DNA of 42,819 nucleotides from Scytalidium lignicola (Eukaryota > Ascomycota > Leotiomycetes). Numbering within the stretch: position 1 is the stretch's first letter; each line of letters opens with the position of its first letter. The position numbers and the translations under genes are program-made. Shown here in pieces: positions 11,603-26,099 of the stretch. The stretch spans positions 1 through 42,819 of the forward strand of contig NCSJ02000349.1 of assembly GCA_002812745.2 (NCBI GenBank), in the 5' to 3' direction. The notes beneath the pieces are model-generated. The model was not told the DNA's origin and searched no databases. It was given only the letters and a program-made list of their open reading frames with translations.

Positions 11603-12918
11603 GTCTGTAGGTGCCCTTGTAGCAAATTAGAAGAATCTTTGGTCCTCCCCAGCTATAGATCATGAACTTTGGTATACTTTTCGGACGAGATGAAAGGCGT
11701 GCTTGATACGGGAGTTTCAGGCCCAATATGAGTTCAAGTTCGGTTGGAATTGGCCCCACCACGACGGCTAGTAAACATGATGACAAACACTACTTCCCTA
11801 ATCTGACACCTAGTTCACCTGAATAATTACAGTATATGCTATCTAGAATGCTTCTTTTGTGGACTAATTAGAGGGCAGCCTTAGAAAAGATTAACGTGGT
11901 AATTTTAATAACTAGCATTTATCTCTAACTTTTGGGAATAGAAAGTATGGGATAGTCCTGTGAAGTACTGGCAGCGAAAGTGTGTGGATGTTCTGTATGT
12001 CTGGTTCTGGTGATTCACAATAGTTCACACAATACATATTTTCTCTTATTAATTTGTGACTTTAAGCTTACTGCAAGTTGAGCGATATTCACGCACAAGT
12101 TACCCCTCATTTTACGTTTGGTGACTAGAGGTTCAGCATAATGCTTCCCCAAATTATATTTTTGCATCATAAGCTTTGCTGGCATAAATACACCCAAAGG
12201 TAAATATATAGAGGTGATGATTGCAGATTCGAGGAATACTAATTTCTTAACTCATATTTTTGAAAAAACTGTGTTTACTTGCCTTTTTTACACATATCGC
12301 AGCCTCGTAAGTCCGAACTGCCCCACGTCCGGCTGCGATTGCACTAAATCATTTAGCTAAGATAAGGCTGTATCAGACGTTAAACAAACTTCCACGGCAA
12401 GCCTGTTGGCGCATCAACTGACCTTCAAGAAAGCATTAATTCTTTTTCAACAGCTTAGAAGGATCGCATCACCATCTATACCCTCGTTATAGTAAGCACT
12501 TTTGCTTTCGACCCTCTTTTTGCTCCTAATTGCTTGTGGCTTTGAGGCGCTTCCTTTGTTCTCTTGCTCTAAATCAAACGAATTATTGCTGCTCTCTGGA
12601 TCCATCTATTACAACACCAACACCAACACCATTTATTGGTGAAAATCGTGCGATTTTATGCACACGATTCGAGAATTAAGTTTGTTTTAGAAGTATATTA
12701 ATGGTAACATATAAGTAAGTATAGAACTAGTTAGGAGAACGCTTCCCCGAACTTTTAACCCTCTTTCCATCTTGTTACTGAAAACTCTAGAGCACGACTA
12801 ATTCTACTATCTCCAGTCTCCAGATTCTATCCAACTCTAACCCGCCGATCCTTCGACGAATGACAACACTTCTTGAACTAGGTGGTCTTCTCTCGATGTG
12901 AACAACATAGTCGCAAAG
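11603..12918. other. divergent promoter region between GSH2 and the SNF2 gene
   Basis: No supported gene. Contains AT-rich tracts and a short (CAACAC)n run at about 12610-12632. The final 250 bp before the SNF2 start are pyrimidine-rich, as in fungal promoters. I recognise no clear operator. Confidence 0.5.
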
Positions 12919-15900
12919 ATGAGCGCGGATGATCCGTGGAATTGGGATGTCGATCGCGTCGTTAAGGAGCTTTGCACCCTCGATCGGTCATGGCAACCTC
13001 TAAGTGCCGTAATGAAATTATCAGACCCCGAGTCTTTGGAACGAGCTCTTCGCGAACAAGAAGTCTATGGCACGGTACTCCTGACAAGCGTGGATGAAAG
13101 GTCACTGCGAGAGGATTTAGGTCTTAAGATTCTGGGTAGGAGAGTTTTTGTGAAGAACGCGATTGAGGAACTCAGGTTGAAGAGTGCAGAGTATCAGAAG
13201 AGAATAGGAAAACAGCCTGCCTTTCCATCAAGTCAATCCAATCTCCAGATAGATGAGCCTGTTCTTCAGCTACCAGATCAATATGGGTGGCACACCTCAC
13301 GTTCATTTACTCGGTCGCTGCCATATAGACTTGATTTGACGGCAAGCATTCATGATAAATCAAGTGTACAACAAGCTTCTATTCAGCCTGCTGGATCAGT
13401 TATTTTTCATACGGGGGAGGTTCTATCTACGTATGAAGATGGAAGTCGATCAAGACTGCATGAAGACAAAATCTCATACACCGGCAATAATATTGCTATC
13501 CATGATGACACTCTAGATGTAAACGAAGTTACTAGTAAGAGGCGAAGAATCGATGAACCTGCTGTGCTGGATGACTTCGACTCTGGTATCGAAACATATG
13601 ATGATAAGTCACACCAGCCGTCGGTTCAAGTGGAAGGGGACAACCATATTACAGCTCTTTTACCGTCAGATGGGCCCTCAATGACTTCCCAGGGCATAAA
13701 TGCTAAGAAACGCAAACGGATTGCACCAACTCTAATTTCTACTAGTATTGATCCTAGCAGATCGCGAGAAATACCGACCGCGGCAGATACAGTTATTCTG
13801 CATGACCCAAACAATGTGGAACCAGGCATTCCATTCATTGGGGATGACGGGAGGAAAAGAGTTGTTCCCATCGGCCAATCTAGTAGTCCTTTCTTAGAAA
13901 CACCATCTAGTTATGAGCAAGAAAATAATCAGATACAATTGCCCCAGAAAGCATCCCCAAATCTTGTCACTGGAACAGTGCTTCCTGCCAAGGATGTGGA
14001 GATAGGAAAATCCACCAGATCATCATCCGAATACTCTCTAGAGGCTGGGTACCTGGGTAAAAGAAAGATGCCTGTCGATGACATCTTTTATGCTGGCGTC
14101 ACAGTTGGCCAAAAGATACCTTCTTTTCATCTTGTTGAAGACTTCTCTCAGGGTATGCAAAGAATATCTAGTGGTCGGCGCTTATACGTAAATAACAGGA
14201 TAAGACATTTCCTTCGATCTGAGAGGAAAGAGGTGCAACGGAACGGGAAGTTTTACTCTGCTATTGTTCCATACCAAGCAACGTTGATCCCTTTGCAGGA
14301 GAAGCCTTCTTTCACTCTCTTCTCAACAAATGAAGGTTCCAAAGCAGTGGTAACGCGGGAGGCACTATCTTCATGGCCAGAGATAGACCCTGATATCCTA
14401 TTTAATAAGAGTGTCAATATCTCCAGCTCCGGTGAGCAGTTCATGCTTGGAGGTTCTAGTTATGATGATTGGGACCCTTCTTCATTAGAGAAATACCGAC
14501 TCCTTCCAGGCGGAGATGAGGTACTACCTATTTATGGCGAATCCGACGAAGATAACGAGTATGATTACAATACTTGGAAAGAGATTAATGACGAACGGAA
14601 TTCGCCTCTCAAGCCGCGCAGAATTCAATTGAAGAAACCCCCTATCACCACAGAAGAAGTTAATCAGGCAATAGATCAAACTATACAAGAAATTGTAAGA
14701 AAGTGGAAGAACGTCAGGCTCCCAAAGCAAGAGAGAAAGGCTTGGAGTATTTGGACCAAGTCTCGTCGAAACGGTGATAAGGATAAAAAACTCCATGACA
14801 TACGAGAAATACTTGGACGTTATGAAAAGCGCATTCCATTAATGCGGAATGAGATTTTGAAGGAGAAGTGGACTAGTCAGGACCAGGTTAAGAAACAAAC
14901 CCAGATAATGGAACCTACCTTATTTGATATTCAAGAGGCAAGATGGTGGATATCCGTTCTCAGGAGGAAGTCTGCACCTCAGAGGCCGTTGAGGAAATGC
15001 AGAGTAGATTCAAAAGGAGTCGCTGCTGTTAGTGGCACTAAAGAAGATGATGAACCTGTCTATAGCGATTTGGAATTGGCTAGTTCCGAAGATGATATGG
15101 ATGACTTTGTTGTCTCCGATAATGAAGGGTCTATAGCGACTGACGGAGAGCTGGAGCTTGATCAGGCTGACGGCGAAGAAACCGAAACCGAGTCCGCATT
15201 ATCTGATATCAGTTCTGCAGAGGTTCTGTCATCTACCCCTCGACATCCATTTACCGAAACTGTTCAGATTCCCACCGAACGGAGTCCTTTTAGTGACCGA
15301 AATATGGCCATGGATCTGGATGAAAACATTGAGCAAATAGTCTTGCCTCCCGCGAACAACGAGATTGCCAAGGACTCGGCTCCCATCAAAGACGAACAGC
15401 TATTAACACAAGATCCTACTTCGTCAGCTGGAGTCCCAGAAGTTGTCGATCTAACTATGATGTCTTCCGACGATGGTCCACAAGTTGTTAATCTGGTCAC
15501 TCCCGTAAAGAAGCCGAAGATTAAGCTGTTTGTACGAGATAGCACAATTCGTATATCTGATAGTGATGAAGCTGCTATTGTTATGCCTAAGGTAAATGAA
15601 CTGCCTTCATTACATGATCCAAAGGCTATTGCACAATTCAACAATCAAGCATGGATAAGGCTTCAGGATAAGAAGCGTCTTCTCCTTGCCATTCTTTATA
15701 GATTATCTAATACTAAGNAAAAAAATTCTTTTCGAACTCATCTCGGATATGCTAGAATCCGATGCGTGGTCAAATATTGCCCAGACCATTGAAGTGGAGA
15801 CCGGCATAGAAGACGGTACAAAAGGCATAGATAGTGGGACAGGCTCAGCATTGACAATCCTCATCCAAATGTTCGAGATATGGATTGACTGCAAATATCA

Positions 15901-18900
15901 TCCTTCTCGCGACAAAATTCTGAAGAATATTGGGGAAAAGCTGATAAAAAACCAGGCCAGGTTTCCAGAGTTCTACCAATTCTTAGATGATTCAGCCCAT
16001 TTATTTGACTACTCGGCAGACATGCCTATGTCTTCTGCATCTCAAACTGTGTTCCTCAAAGAGGAAAGGAATAATGTATTAGGTGCTAATAACAGTAGTT
16101 CCCAAGATCTCGACCATGAACTTACTGAGTCTTTGGAGTATGTTATGATTTCCCTCCATATCTACTCGAATGCTGACAATCTGTAGGAGTAGCGAAGGAG
16201 ATTTGCCTAGAAACGCCACACCTCGTAGGAAATTCCGCCGCAAGATATTCGAAGATGCAAAGGCCCGTGATCTACGAGAGCAAGATCGCCAGCGCTTGCT
16301 TGAACAGGAAGAGCGACGGAGAATACTTTTAGCCAAGCTGAGTAAAGATGTTGCCAATGTTAATCGAAATCGGATTATTATCAATGATGGCAAATTCGAG
16401 CACCAGGGGTGCGTATACGTTAACGAACATATTGCTGGTCGCATTAAGAAACATCAAGTCGAAGGCGTTCAATTTATGTGGAACCAGATTATTGCAAACG
16501 ATAGGACAACTCAGGGCTGCCTACTAGCTCATTCTATGGGCTTGGGTAAGACAATGCAAGTGTCAGTTCATCTCTTTCGATTATACTCCTTTGCCAATCT
16601 CACATATTCTTATAGTGTCACACTGCTTGTTGCGATAGCTGAAGCTGCTTCATCGACAGATGAATCCGTATCATCGCAGATTCCGGAAAGCCTTCGGCAA
16701 TCTAAGACACTCATTCTTTGCCCTCCAAGCTTAATTAATAACTGGATAGATGAGCTACTTATTTGGGCGCCAAAGGCATTCTGGGAGAGTATCGGAAGAT
16801 TGATGCTTCAATTCATCCACGAGACAGACTTCGGGTTATTAGTGACTGGTTTCACGATGGCGGCATTCTGGTGATGGGCTATGAGATGCTTCGGAGAATT
16901 ATCCGTAATAAGGAAACAAAGCATGGTGTTCCATTAAATGAGGACTCTCATACCAAAGTTTCTAAGCACCTCCTCAAAGGACCAAATATCATAGTTGCCG
17001 ACGAAGCTCACAAAATGAAGAATGCGAAATCCGCCATCACTACAGTTGCTTCTGGGTTCAGATCGACAAGCAGAATTGCGCTCACAGGATCCCCACTTGC
17101 AAATAATGTTGAAGAATACCATACTATGATTGATTGGGTTGCACCGAACTATCTTGGTCCAATAGAAGAATTTCGAAATAAATATGTGTACCCAATCCAG
17201 GAAGGGCTTTGGCATGACAGTACTGCTATGGAGCGACGCCGAGCCTTGAAACTGCTTGGTGTACTGAAAGAGGATGTGGCACCAAAAGTTCACCGAGCTG
17301 GTATGTCTGTTCTTCGCGGGGATCTGCCGCCGAAAAAGGAATTTATCCTTACAGTTCCTCTAACCGCTCTACAAGAGAATGCATATATACTCTATGTCAG
17401 GTCAATTGTCGAAAGTCAAGACTCTATAGTGTCACAAACAACACTCTGGCACTGGCTTGCAATTTTGTCACTTCTTTGCAACCATCCTGCCTGCTTTAAA
17501 GCTAAACTTACTGAACGTAAGGATGATGCTCTTAGGGACGCGAATTCACGACCACCATCGGTTCATCCGGTACGAGAGGACATGGATAAGGAAGAGATTG
17601 CTCTGGATTTCAATGAGCCGATATGGAAGGTTGGAGTATCAGAAGAGCTTATAAAACATGAAATGCGCTTATTCGATCAAGTACGCTCTAATGTTGAGTC
17701 AATCGCTTACTCCAACAAAGTAAAGATTTTATGTCAGATATTAGATGCCTCGAAGGCGGTTGGGGACAAAGTTCTCGTCTTCTCCCAGTCCATTCCAACT
17801 CTAAATTATCTAGAGAAACTCTGCATCAAATCTGGACGTAAGTACGCGAGGCTAGATGGTAACACACCTATCCACAAGCGTCAGAGTGCTACAAAGGCAT
17901 TCAACGCAGGTAATACAGAACTATATCTTATTTCTACCACAGCTGGTGGATTGGGACTGAATATACCTGGCGCAAATCGTGTCATCATCTTTGATTTCAA
18001 GTTCAACCCAATCATGGAGGAGCAGGCTGTGGGACGAGCTTACCGGATCGGACAAACAAAGAAGGTCTTCGTCTATCGACTCGTGGCTGGAGGAACATTT
18101 GAAGATGGAATTCACAATAAGGCTGTCTTCAAAACACAACTAGCGTCAAGAGTTGTTGACAAGAAAAACCCCATTGCTTGGGCGAAGAAAGATACCGCAG
18201 CATATCTTCACGTCCCAAAGGATGTGGAGCAGAAAGACCTATCTGAGTTTAAGGGCATGGACCCTGCCGTCCTTGATGTTATTTTAGCGTATCAAAGCAA
18301 GGACCCAACAATCCGTGCCATTGTCCAGACAGATACCTTTGAACAAGACGACAATGATAGATTAACTATCGAGGAGCAGAAGGAAGTCGATCAACTTATC
18401 AGCGATGCAAAATTACAACGATCAAATCCAGAAGAGTGGCTCCGCTTGATCCAGCAACGCAATCAAATTGATTATGCTCGCTGGCAAACATCAGCTGTTG
18501 GCCAAGCATCTCACGTGTGGCAAGCACCGACTAGGATTTCTAACTGGGTGCCGCTAGGACAGAATTTAAATGTTCACCATAGACCAGATATAACCAATAA
18601 AAATGCTGGAAATCCCACACCAGATAGGCCCCCCCTCTCGCCAACTCTTGCAGGGAATACGAGAGTCGTTCCTGAAGCTCCATTTGTCAATGCCTCCAAT
18701 ACCTCGTCTGTCACACCTGGTATTGTAACCCCTCTGCAAAGTGGTCATGCTCTTTTACCAACTCTTGGAGCAAATAAAAGTGTTCTTCCCGAACCCACTG
18801 CAACTTCTCGGAAAGAAACAAAAGGCAATGCTGTACAAACCCAGTCGACAGCACAAACTTCTGCAACATCAGTTAGCCCTGGTCGTCCTCTTTCACCGAT

Positions 18901-19851
18901 TAGGGGACAAAATACGAAGTCTCTTCCTGATACATTTGAGACAGAATCTGCATCCTATGAGAGTCCATACCCTCGACTTTTAGGATCGTGGCCTCGTCAT
19001 GCTGAGATTAAGGGTGCTTCCCCCAAAACAGGAAAAGAATCTAGAGATTCAACTCTGCCAACAAAGTCCCCATCTAATTCACCAAAGAAGACTGTTTCAG
19101 ACAACCGAGGACACATACAAAATGTAGGTATTTCAAAGTATCCTTCTCTAAACAGTGTTTTCAAAAATCAGTCATCTGCTAGGTCAGTTCGTCGTTCGAA
19201 TGGCGAAACAGGTTTGAGTTACCAACCAAAAAAACTGGTGGGAAAACTGCCCAACCGGCGAGACTTTCGAATATGGTCTGAGCAAAATCTTGCTGCATAC
19301 TTGCGGACTTATAATCACAGTGAGCGTGGAAATATGGAAGAGCTCATCGCTCGTTGTGAAGCAAAAGATCATGAATTACTCGAGGAGCTAGCTGCATCTC
19401 AACAGGAGCTAAAAAAGGCACCACTTTCTCCACGATCTAATGGCAATGCCAAAGCTTCCCAGCAGAGTGTTTCTCGTCATCGATATAATCCTACTTTCGG
19501 AGTTTGCTTGCAACCTGTTTCGAATGATTTCCGATAAAACTTTGCTAATAGATATATTTTTAGACGCCAATGTTTGCAGCAATGAACAGAAAGCCAGTAC
19601 AATCTTTACGGACACCAGTTGCAAAGTCGAGGCCCACAAGTGTCAACACTCACAATCAAACGGGCGGAAAACATATAAAGAGCGTAGACCAACGTCACCA
19701 GTCTCACACTAGACACACTTCACAAAATAGACTTCCTGAACGTTCTACTGCATCTGATGTTCTGCCAGGTTGGGCGTATGATCAACTCAGAAAGAACTCT
19801 TCGGCCCATCCAAAGGCAAGATCTCGTGCACCTCCTTCACCAACTACCTGA
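12919..19851 (+). CDS. SNF2-family chromatin remodeller, ARIP4/ATRX-like, with two frame breaks in the assembly
   Basis: Exons: 12919-16137, 16187-16561, 16616 to about 19501 (or 19516), and 19564-19851. Introns are 49, 54 and 62 (or 47) nt. If the two breaks are discounted the product is about 2255 aa. Start ATG 12919 opens a SAM-like helical domain (about residues 5-95). Then come a disordered acidic region, the SNF2 ATPase with Walker A HSMGLGKT (about 1190) and DEAH box VADEAHKMKN (about 1325), LTGSPLANN, and helicase-C motifs VLVFSQ, STTAGGLGLN and QAVGRAYRIGQ (about 1670). A Ser/Pro-rich tail ends it. It would move or remodel nucleosomes in the nucleus using ATP. Break 1 is at the N at 15718; dropping one base restores frame. 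Break 2 is at the A-run at about 16771-16775; one base is missing. All motifs are intact, so errors are likelier than decay. Confidence 0.9.
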
Positions 19852-20520
19852 TAATTCTAGTTTTCATATACCTAAATTTCATCCACGCAATCTGTTTTCT
19901 AGTCCTTCTCTGAATATTCATAGGGAGTTTAGGTCAACTATGGTATCGGTGGCGTTAATGGAAATGAGATGATGATTAATGATACCACTCCCTTTGACTT
20001 CATGGCGTATTACGGGCAATAAGGGGGCATTGCATGGAAAACGAATGGGAGGATTAATTTCCTAGTTTCGGTACCAATGGACACTTCATGCATAGTTTAT
20101 CATTTTTATAACCTCAATATTGATTTAAACATCCTTAATTGACAGTGCAGATTTTCCTTGCAATCCACATCGAGAGCCTTTTTGTAGAGGCAACGCTCTG
20201 TATCGACAGGTAACCAACGTCTCTGAACGAACTGAGATCCCGGGCGAATGATAACAATACCGAATATATACTGTATCTTGTTTGACAAAGGAGCATGACA
20301 CTGGCTAAAGGTGTTCTTCTTATTCAATATTATCACCTGAATCCGGTCTCGAAAAAGTTCTAGATCGTAGCGTAGAATGTCTACTAAAATATCAACGCAG
20401 TCATGTGGCATTAATTCGAGCGTTTCTATGCCTTGCGCTCGAAGGGGGTACGGGTGTGAAAAAGCATGATTGTGAAATGTTGTAGGCGTAAATTTGGCTA
20501 TGTGTTCTTTTGAATAATTT
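19852..20520. other. 3' flank of SNF2 gene and transition to repeat
   Basis: No supported gene. A 101-codon minus-strand open frame at 20106-20411 has no recognisable motif and I do not call it. Composition is still normal. It becomes strongly AT-rich just after 20520. Confidence 0.5.
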
Positions 20521-20524
20521 CCTA

Positions 20525-20560
20525 AATATATAATATATTATTATTATTCTTACACCGTAG
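20525..20560 (-). repeat. TAA-rich 3' tail of the LINE
   Basis: Read on the minus strand, CGGTGTAAGAATAATAATAA runs into further TA-rich sequence. Simple TAA-type tails mark the 3' ends of Tad-like elements. The position just outside the GC-normal 3' block supports this end and the minus orientation. Confidence 0.65.
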
Positions 20561-23500
20561 GCCATGGGGCCACCCTAAGGGTATGCGGGATAACTACACT
20601 GTCATACAGGAAACCGTGCCAGCTCCCTGGCCGGGTGAAAACCTCCATGCTGCTCTCTATTTGCTTGGGTGCAGTTGCCTCGCCTTGTCTCTACTATCCT
20701 CTTGTCCGGTACTCGGCTTACCAGCTTGGTTGGGGAGAGTTTCGCTGTGCTATTAAGTTAGTAGTTAGTAACTCGGTTCTTTAAGACGTTATTACTTCGC
20801 CGTCGTCTTGTTCTGCTCCTGGATCCCCAGTCATACTATTAATTTGTACTCTTGTAGCCTTCTTGTAGCTAACACCTAGTTAGTAATCTGTTTACATCCT
20901 TGACAGCTTCCTAATATCTCTCTCAAGTCTCTTACTGTGTAAGCCCTTGTTTTAAAGCTTTTTCTCATTTGTTCTAAGTTTAAACAGTCAATGATTAGAT
21001 GGCAAGTTNGTTTTTTCTACGAGTTTACAATTGTATAACAACATATTTATGTTAAGTATATAACATCTAAACAAATACATTCATAGTCTAATTTTGTTAG
21101 TATGAATTTATATAATTAGCAAGCTAACTACTTTGTCCAGCTTATTATGTAAGAGTAATGCTTTTTTGTTGAAAGTAAGAAAGTCTACAACTTTTGTATA
21201 ACTGCATAGCCTAGCCAGCTTAGCAGCTTCAAAGCTCTAAGTCTATCTTGCCTTCTAATCTCTTGTTATAATTACATTGATTGCCTTTAGTATTGTTTAG
21301 TGGCCTTTCCATCATTGTAACCATGTTACCTTATATTTACTGCTTTCTTTGGGTAACTGCTTTTTCGTTTGCTGCTTGTGTCTTCTTCTTTTCTTCAAGA
21401 GTCTTGTTGCCTTGCTGCTTATTCAGCGAATTACTTGCTTCAGGCCTGCGTGATTAAGGCAATCCTCGAATGTTGTTACTCTTTCATTCAAGTATAAGTC
21501 TAATGGTAAGCAGAATGTCTCCGTCTCTAAGCTTTGAATTAGAGTATCTTTATAAGCTCTTGCTATTATACAAAGACATTATGACTATGTTGTAAGTAAG
21601 CGATGGCTAATTCCCCTTGGATTGCCATTGGATTTTGTAGGTTGATAGTATATAATAGTATTATATACAATTGCACTTTGTATAACTGTTGTATAAATCT
21701 GTCTTGCTTTTATGAAGCTACATCCCCATGTCTTTGCTACTAGTCTTGTTAATGTAAATGTTTATGTAACTAACTTTTTNCTTAATCGCCTTTACATAAG
21801 CTTTAAAGTTAAGCTGTTGGTCAAGCTAAATCCTTAGAAAACAAGCTGATTCTTTAAGCTTCAATTCTTCATTGCTAAGGCATATCAGCTCCTTCCTTGT
21901 TATATAAGTACATGTAAAGTATATTAACTTGCTTTTGCTTACTTTGAATTGTATATCTTTATATGTTACCTACCTTTTGTATATTTTTTAGCCTGCTTCT
22001 AGTATCTTACAATAACTCTTTATAATGTATACATAGCTAAGAAGGTTTATATTATTTGTAAAGTTGATTATAACTAAACCTTTTATCTTTCTTAATTCAT
22101 CATATAAAGTAAAAATATATAATATAAATAATATTAGTAAGAGCAGAGAACTTTGTAAGACTCTTACCTTTATTAAGATTAGCTAGGTCATTTTGCTGTC
22201 GAAGGATAAACAAGTAGTCTTATTTGTTAAGTAATTGTTAATCCAGCTTATTAACCATTATAAGAAGCTTTTCTCCTAGAATATATATTATAACTACTTA
22301 TGGTCTACTATGTTAAATACCTCTTTGAGATTAAGTTATAACAACAATGTAATAACACCTTAGCTTCATATTGTATAGACAATGTCTATTATTGTCCTTG
22401 TTGTTAATTCTGTAGATCTGCCATGTTTATTTCTTATCTGTCCTTCTAAGAGTAATCCTTGCTTTTTCACTACTTTTATAATATAAGTAGTTATTATAGC
22501 TTTGAATACTTTTGCTATACAACTAAGTAATGCAATTAGCCATTATCCTCTAGCTTATTGTAGTTGTTCTATTATCTTGTCTGGTTTCCACAGTATTATC
22601 ACATTTGCTATGTAATAACTACAAGGAAAGTGTTCTAGTCTAAAGCTTGTTTTGACTAGGACTGCTAGAATTCATTGTAATAGCTAACCACAAGCTTGTA
22701 AAAACCTATTGGTTAATCAGTCTAGCCTTGGTGTCTTCTATACTCTGGCCTTGTGAAGTGCTTATGTGATAATTACTTTGTTATAGCCTTTGTCTATCTT
22801 AATTATTCTTGCTTGATTTATGTCTTATAGTCTGATATAATCTGCTTATACTTTTAGGAAAAACTTAATTGTAAGTATTATTACTTTCTCATTATATATA
22901 TGTACTAGTAGTCTTTCTAGGTTGTTATTATGTAACTTTAAGATCTTTAGCAGGTTAACGAGTATGTAGTTACATGTTTGTACTTACTGTTTAAGTATCT
23001 ACAACTTGTGAATATCCTTTGTCATTGTTGTTATTGCTTGTTGTTAGCTTTTTNGTTTGAGCTTAGGTAATTCTTTCCTTTTATTCTTTAAAAGCTTGAT
23101 TTAAGTTCTGGTAATTCTGCAAAGACTTATTTGCATGCTATTAATATTCTGCTTTCTAAGTAACCTTAATTACTTTCTTAGTTATGTAATTCTACTATAA
23201 TGTTGAATAGCCAACTAATGACTTCCTTCTAAGTATTATCTTATTTACAATATCAATCAATTGTTTTGTTAATGTATTAACTACTTTGTCTAACTACTCC
23301 TTAGTAAATATATAGCCTAAGAGAAGTAGTAAGCTGGTTGTTGCTGCTTTAACTTTTTCATAGTCTATTAATCTCCAACTATAGCCTGGTTCTCCATTGT
23401 ACATTTACTGTCTACTTGCTTCAGGTTTGATTTTGATAAGCTGTAAGGCATGGTTTAAGCTAGTCTAGTCCTCAGCTCTTATGTACTGAATTCAGAGGTC

Positions 23501-23935
23501 TGTTATGTGTTAAGCATAGTCAATGATTAAGTCCTTGCTGTCATCTTATCTCTATGTAAGTTCTCCTCTAGATATAACAAGCTCAAGCCTTCATCATTAT
23601 ACTAACATTAACAATTCATTGACTTTGTCACTTATTCTTTCTTCTTTATCCCATATTAAGTGATGTTGATTAAAATCACTTGTTAATATTATACAACTTT
23701 CTGGTTTTGCTATAATGAGATCATGGATAAGTGTATGCTAATTTAAGGTTGTGTATCCAGCTAAATATATCAAGTAAACTGTTATGTTTTCAACTATAAA
23801 CATCACTTTTGCCTAATCCTCTTCTGCTTTATATGATTATGCAGTTAATTTATAATGTTTGTATATATATATAATTACTCTCTTGCCATCTTATATTCTT
23901 TAGTAATTCCTACTATTTAAACAGTATATATCTTT

Positions 23936-23965
23936 NGTTTNTTTGTTTANTNATANTTCNTNGAN
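23936..23965. other. cluster of eight ambiguous bases
   Basis: Ns at 23936, 23941, 23950, 23952, 23956, 23960, 23962 and 23965 inside a T-rich part of the LINE relic. This indicates low consensus quality, probably collapsed repeat copies. It carries no gene. Confidence 0.9.
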
Positions 23966-26099
23966 TGTTAACACATTATACTTATTACTGTCCTCTAATA
24001 CTTTTATCATACATTTACATCTTCTATTTTAGTTCTAGTATAAGATTATAATTATAGTTATACTATAATTATATTTATTATTATACTACTTTGTTAATTA
24101 ATTTGTTATTATTAGTTTACTAGATCTTCATCACTTTAGTTGGTTATAAAGCTTGACAATAAGCTAAGTAGTAATTAGTTAGATATAGAGTTATTATGTT
24201 GACTTGAAAATTTATCTAAAGTATTTTCATTTGTTCTTCTTATAATATTTAGACTTATAAGTCTACTTTATAAGTTTACTTAAGTTCTAAGTTTCTTTCT
24301 TCTAAATATTATTTATTATTTTTCTTCTTTGTTACTTTTTATTAACTTGACTATATTAAGCTAAGTTATAGTATAAATCATGTTATTTAGTTTAGTTAGT
24401 TTTNATTACTTTGTTTTTATATACTTCTTTTGCTTAATCTTAATGTTCTTTTATTGTTAAATAACTTTAATTAAACATTGTATATTCCTTATTATAATTA
24501 TAATACTTAAGTGTAATTTCTCTTAAGTTTGTTGAACATTCTTCTTCTTCTCTTTCATGTGTTGTTCTTGCATAGTAAGCATATTACTTCTTTGCCTTGT
24601 AATACTATATATAATGTCCTTAAGCCTAACATTTAAAACATTACTTTAGTTATAACTTGTTCTTAAATAGCTTATAGTAGAATACTTAACCTTCTTAGTA
24701 TAAACCTTAGTCTGTAAGTCTGTATATATCTCTTATAATTACTAGTTTAATATATAAGTAGCCTTTCCATTGTTAATCTCCTTTATAAGCTTAATAAGCT
24801 TTAACTTGAAGCATTGTTATTTTATTCTCTTTTTCTAGTACTTTTTTTGATTAAGGCTTCATTATATTCAGTTAACAAGTAATCAAATATGCTCTTAATG
24901 TATATAACAACTTTATTATTGACAATTCACACTTCTTCTCCAAATACCTTTTAAACTTATTATGTATTAAGCAAATATTATTCTTTTTGACTATCTTCAA
25001 AGACTATTATTATGTTATTACTAAGTAATTACCTTATTGTGTATATATTATCTCATAAGAATATAACTGTATTAATTATTGTTATTATATTTTGTAAGTT
25101 GTAATTCTTAAGCTTCAATGGTATACTTAAAGTGTATATAATGATTTCATGGTCTTTTTTTNGTTAATAGTCTACAAGTCCTTTATTATATATTCTCTGT
25201 ATACTTATTGTCAGACTGTATTATTGTTGTTAAGAGGGTTACTATTTAGGCTTATATATGCTCTTGAGGTTAAATGACTTCTATAAGTACTTCTTTTAAG
25301 TCTTTACAAGTAATTAGTATGTTGTCATTATTGTTGGATTGCTTTACAACTACTTCATGTTCAAATTTAAGGTGTAAAATTTTTTCCATTAGCTAGAGTA
25401 CTTCATGTATGTTTTTCTCCTTAACCAGCTAGTTGAATTACAGTAAATCCTTATATTTGTTGTTGCTTGACTTCTACTTTGTCATCCTTCTTTAACCATA
25501 TTCCTTATCTTCATGGCTTTGGTGCTATTAGTTCTTCTGTTAATAGTTGAGGCTTGTGATACTATCATTGCATCTTGTAACTATGTTATACTTGCGTCTT
25601 ATCTGCAATATTGTAATTAAATATGTTTGACATACTAAGTACAACTTTACTATTAGTATTGAATTAAGCTTTAGTATTAGTATAGTACTAAGGTTTAATT
25701 ATTCTAGTTCACAATTAATTCTCAATAATATAAATTAATTATTTTAAGAGTCTTTTAACTAGACATAGATAATTTAGTAATTCTTGAAGACAATGATTTA
25801 AATACTTTTAACTACTGAGTTATTAATATTTCTACTAACAAGTTAAGTTAGTAAATCTGCTTATTAACTTAAGATGTATAATATGATGTTAAAGATAGTT
25901 ATTATGTTAATAAGGATAAGTGTTTAATTCTTTAACTTTAACTAAACAGTTTAATTTTTACATTTATCTTAACTTAGAATAATTATTACTCTTATTATTA
26001 TCCTCTTTAATTATTATAAGAACAGATTAATCTTAGTAATAATAATAATACTAGTCTTAGTATATTTAATGATCAAATGTTAAAATCTTCTTGTACATA

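Noticed and set aside
11550..11786. 78-codon minus open frame upstream of and overlapping glutathione synthetase
   Set aside because: Wrong frame relative to the GSH2 start and no similarity; 5' leader DNA.
12015..12197. 60-codon minus open frame in the GSH2-SNF2 spacer
   Set aside because: No motif, AT-rich, isolated.
20106..20411. 101-codon minus open frame between SNF2 gene and LINE
   Set aside because: Plausible amino-acid mix but no recognisable family, no intron or promoter support; kept out of the gene list.
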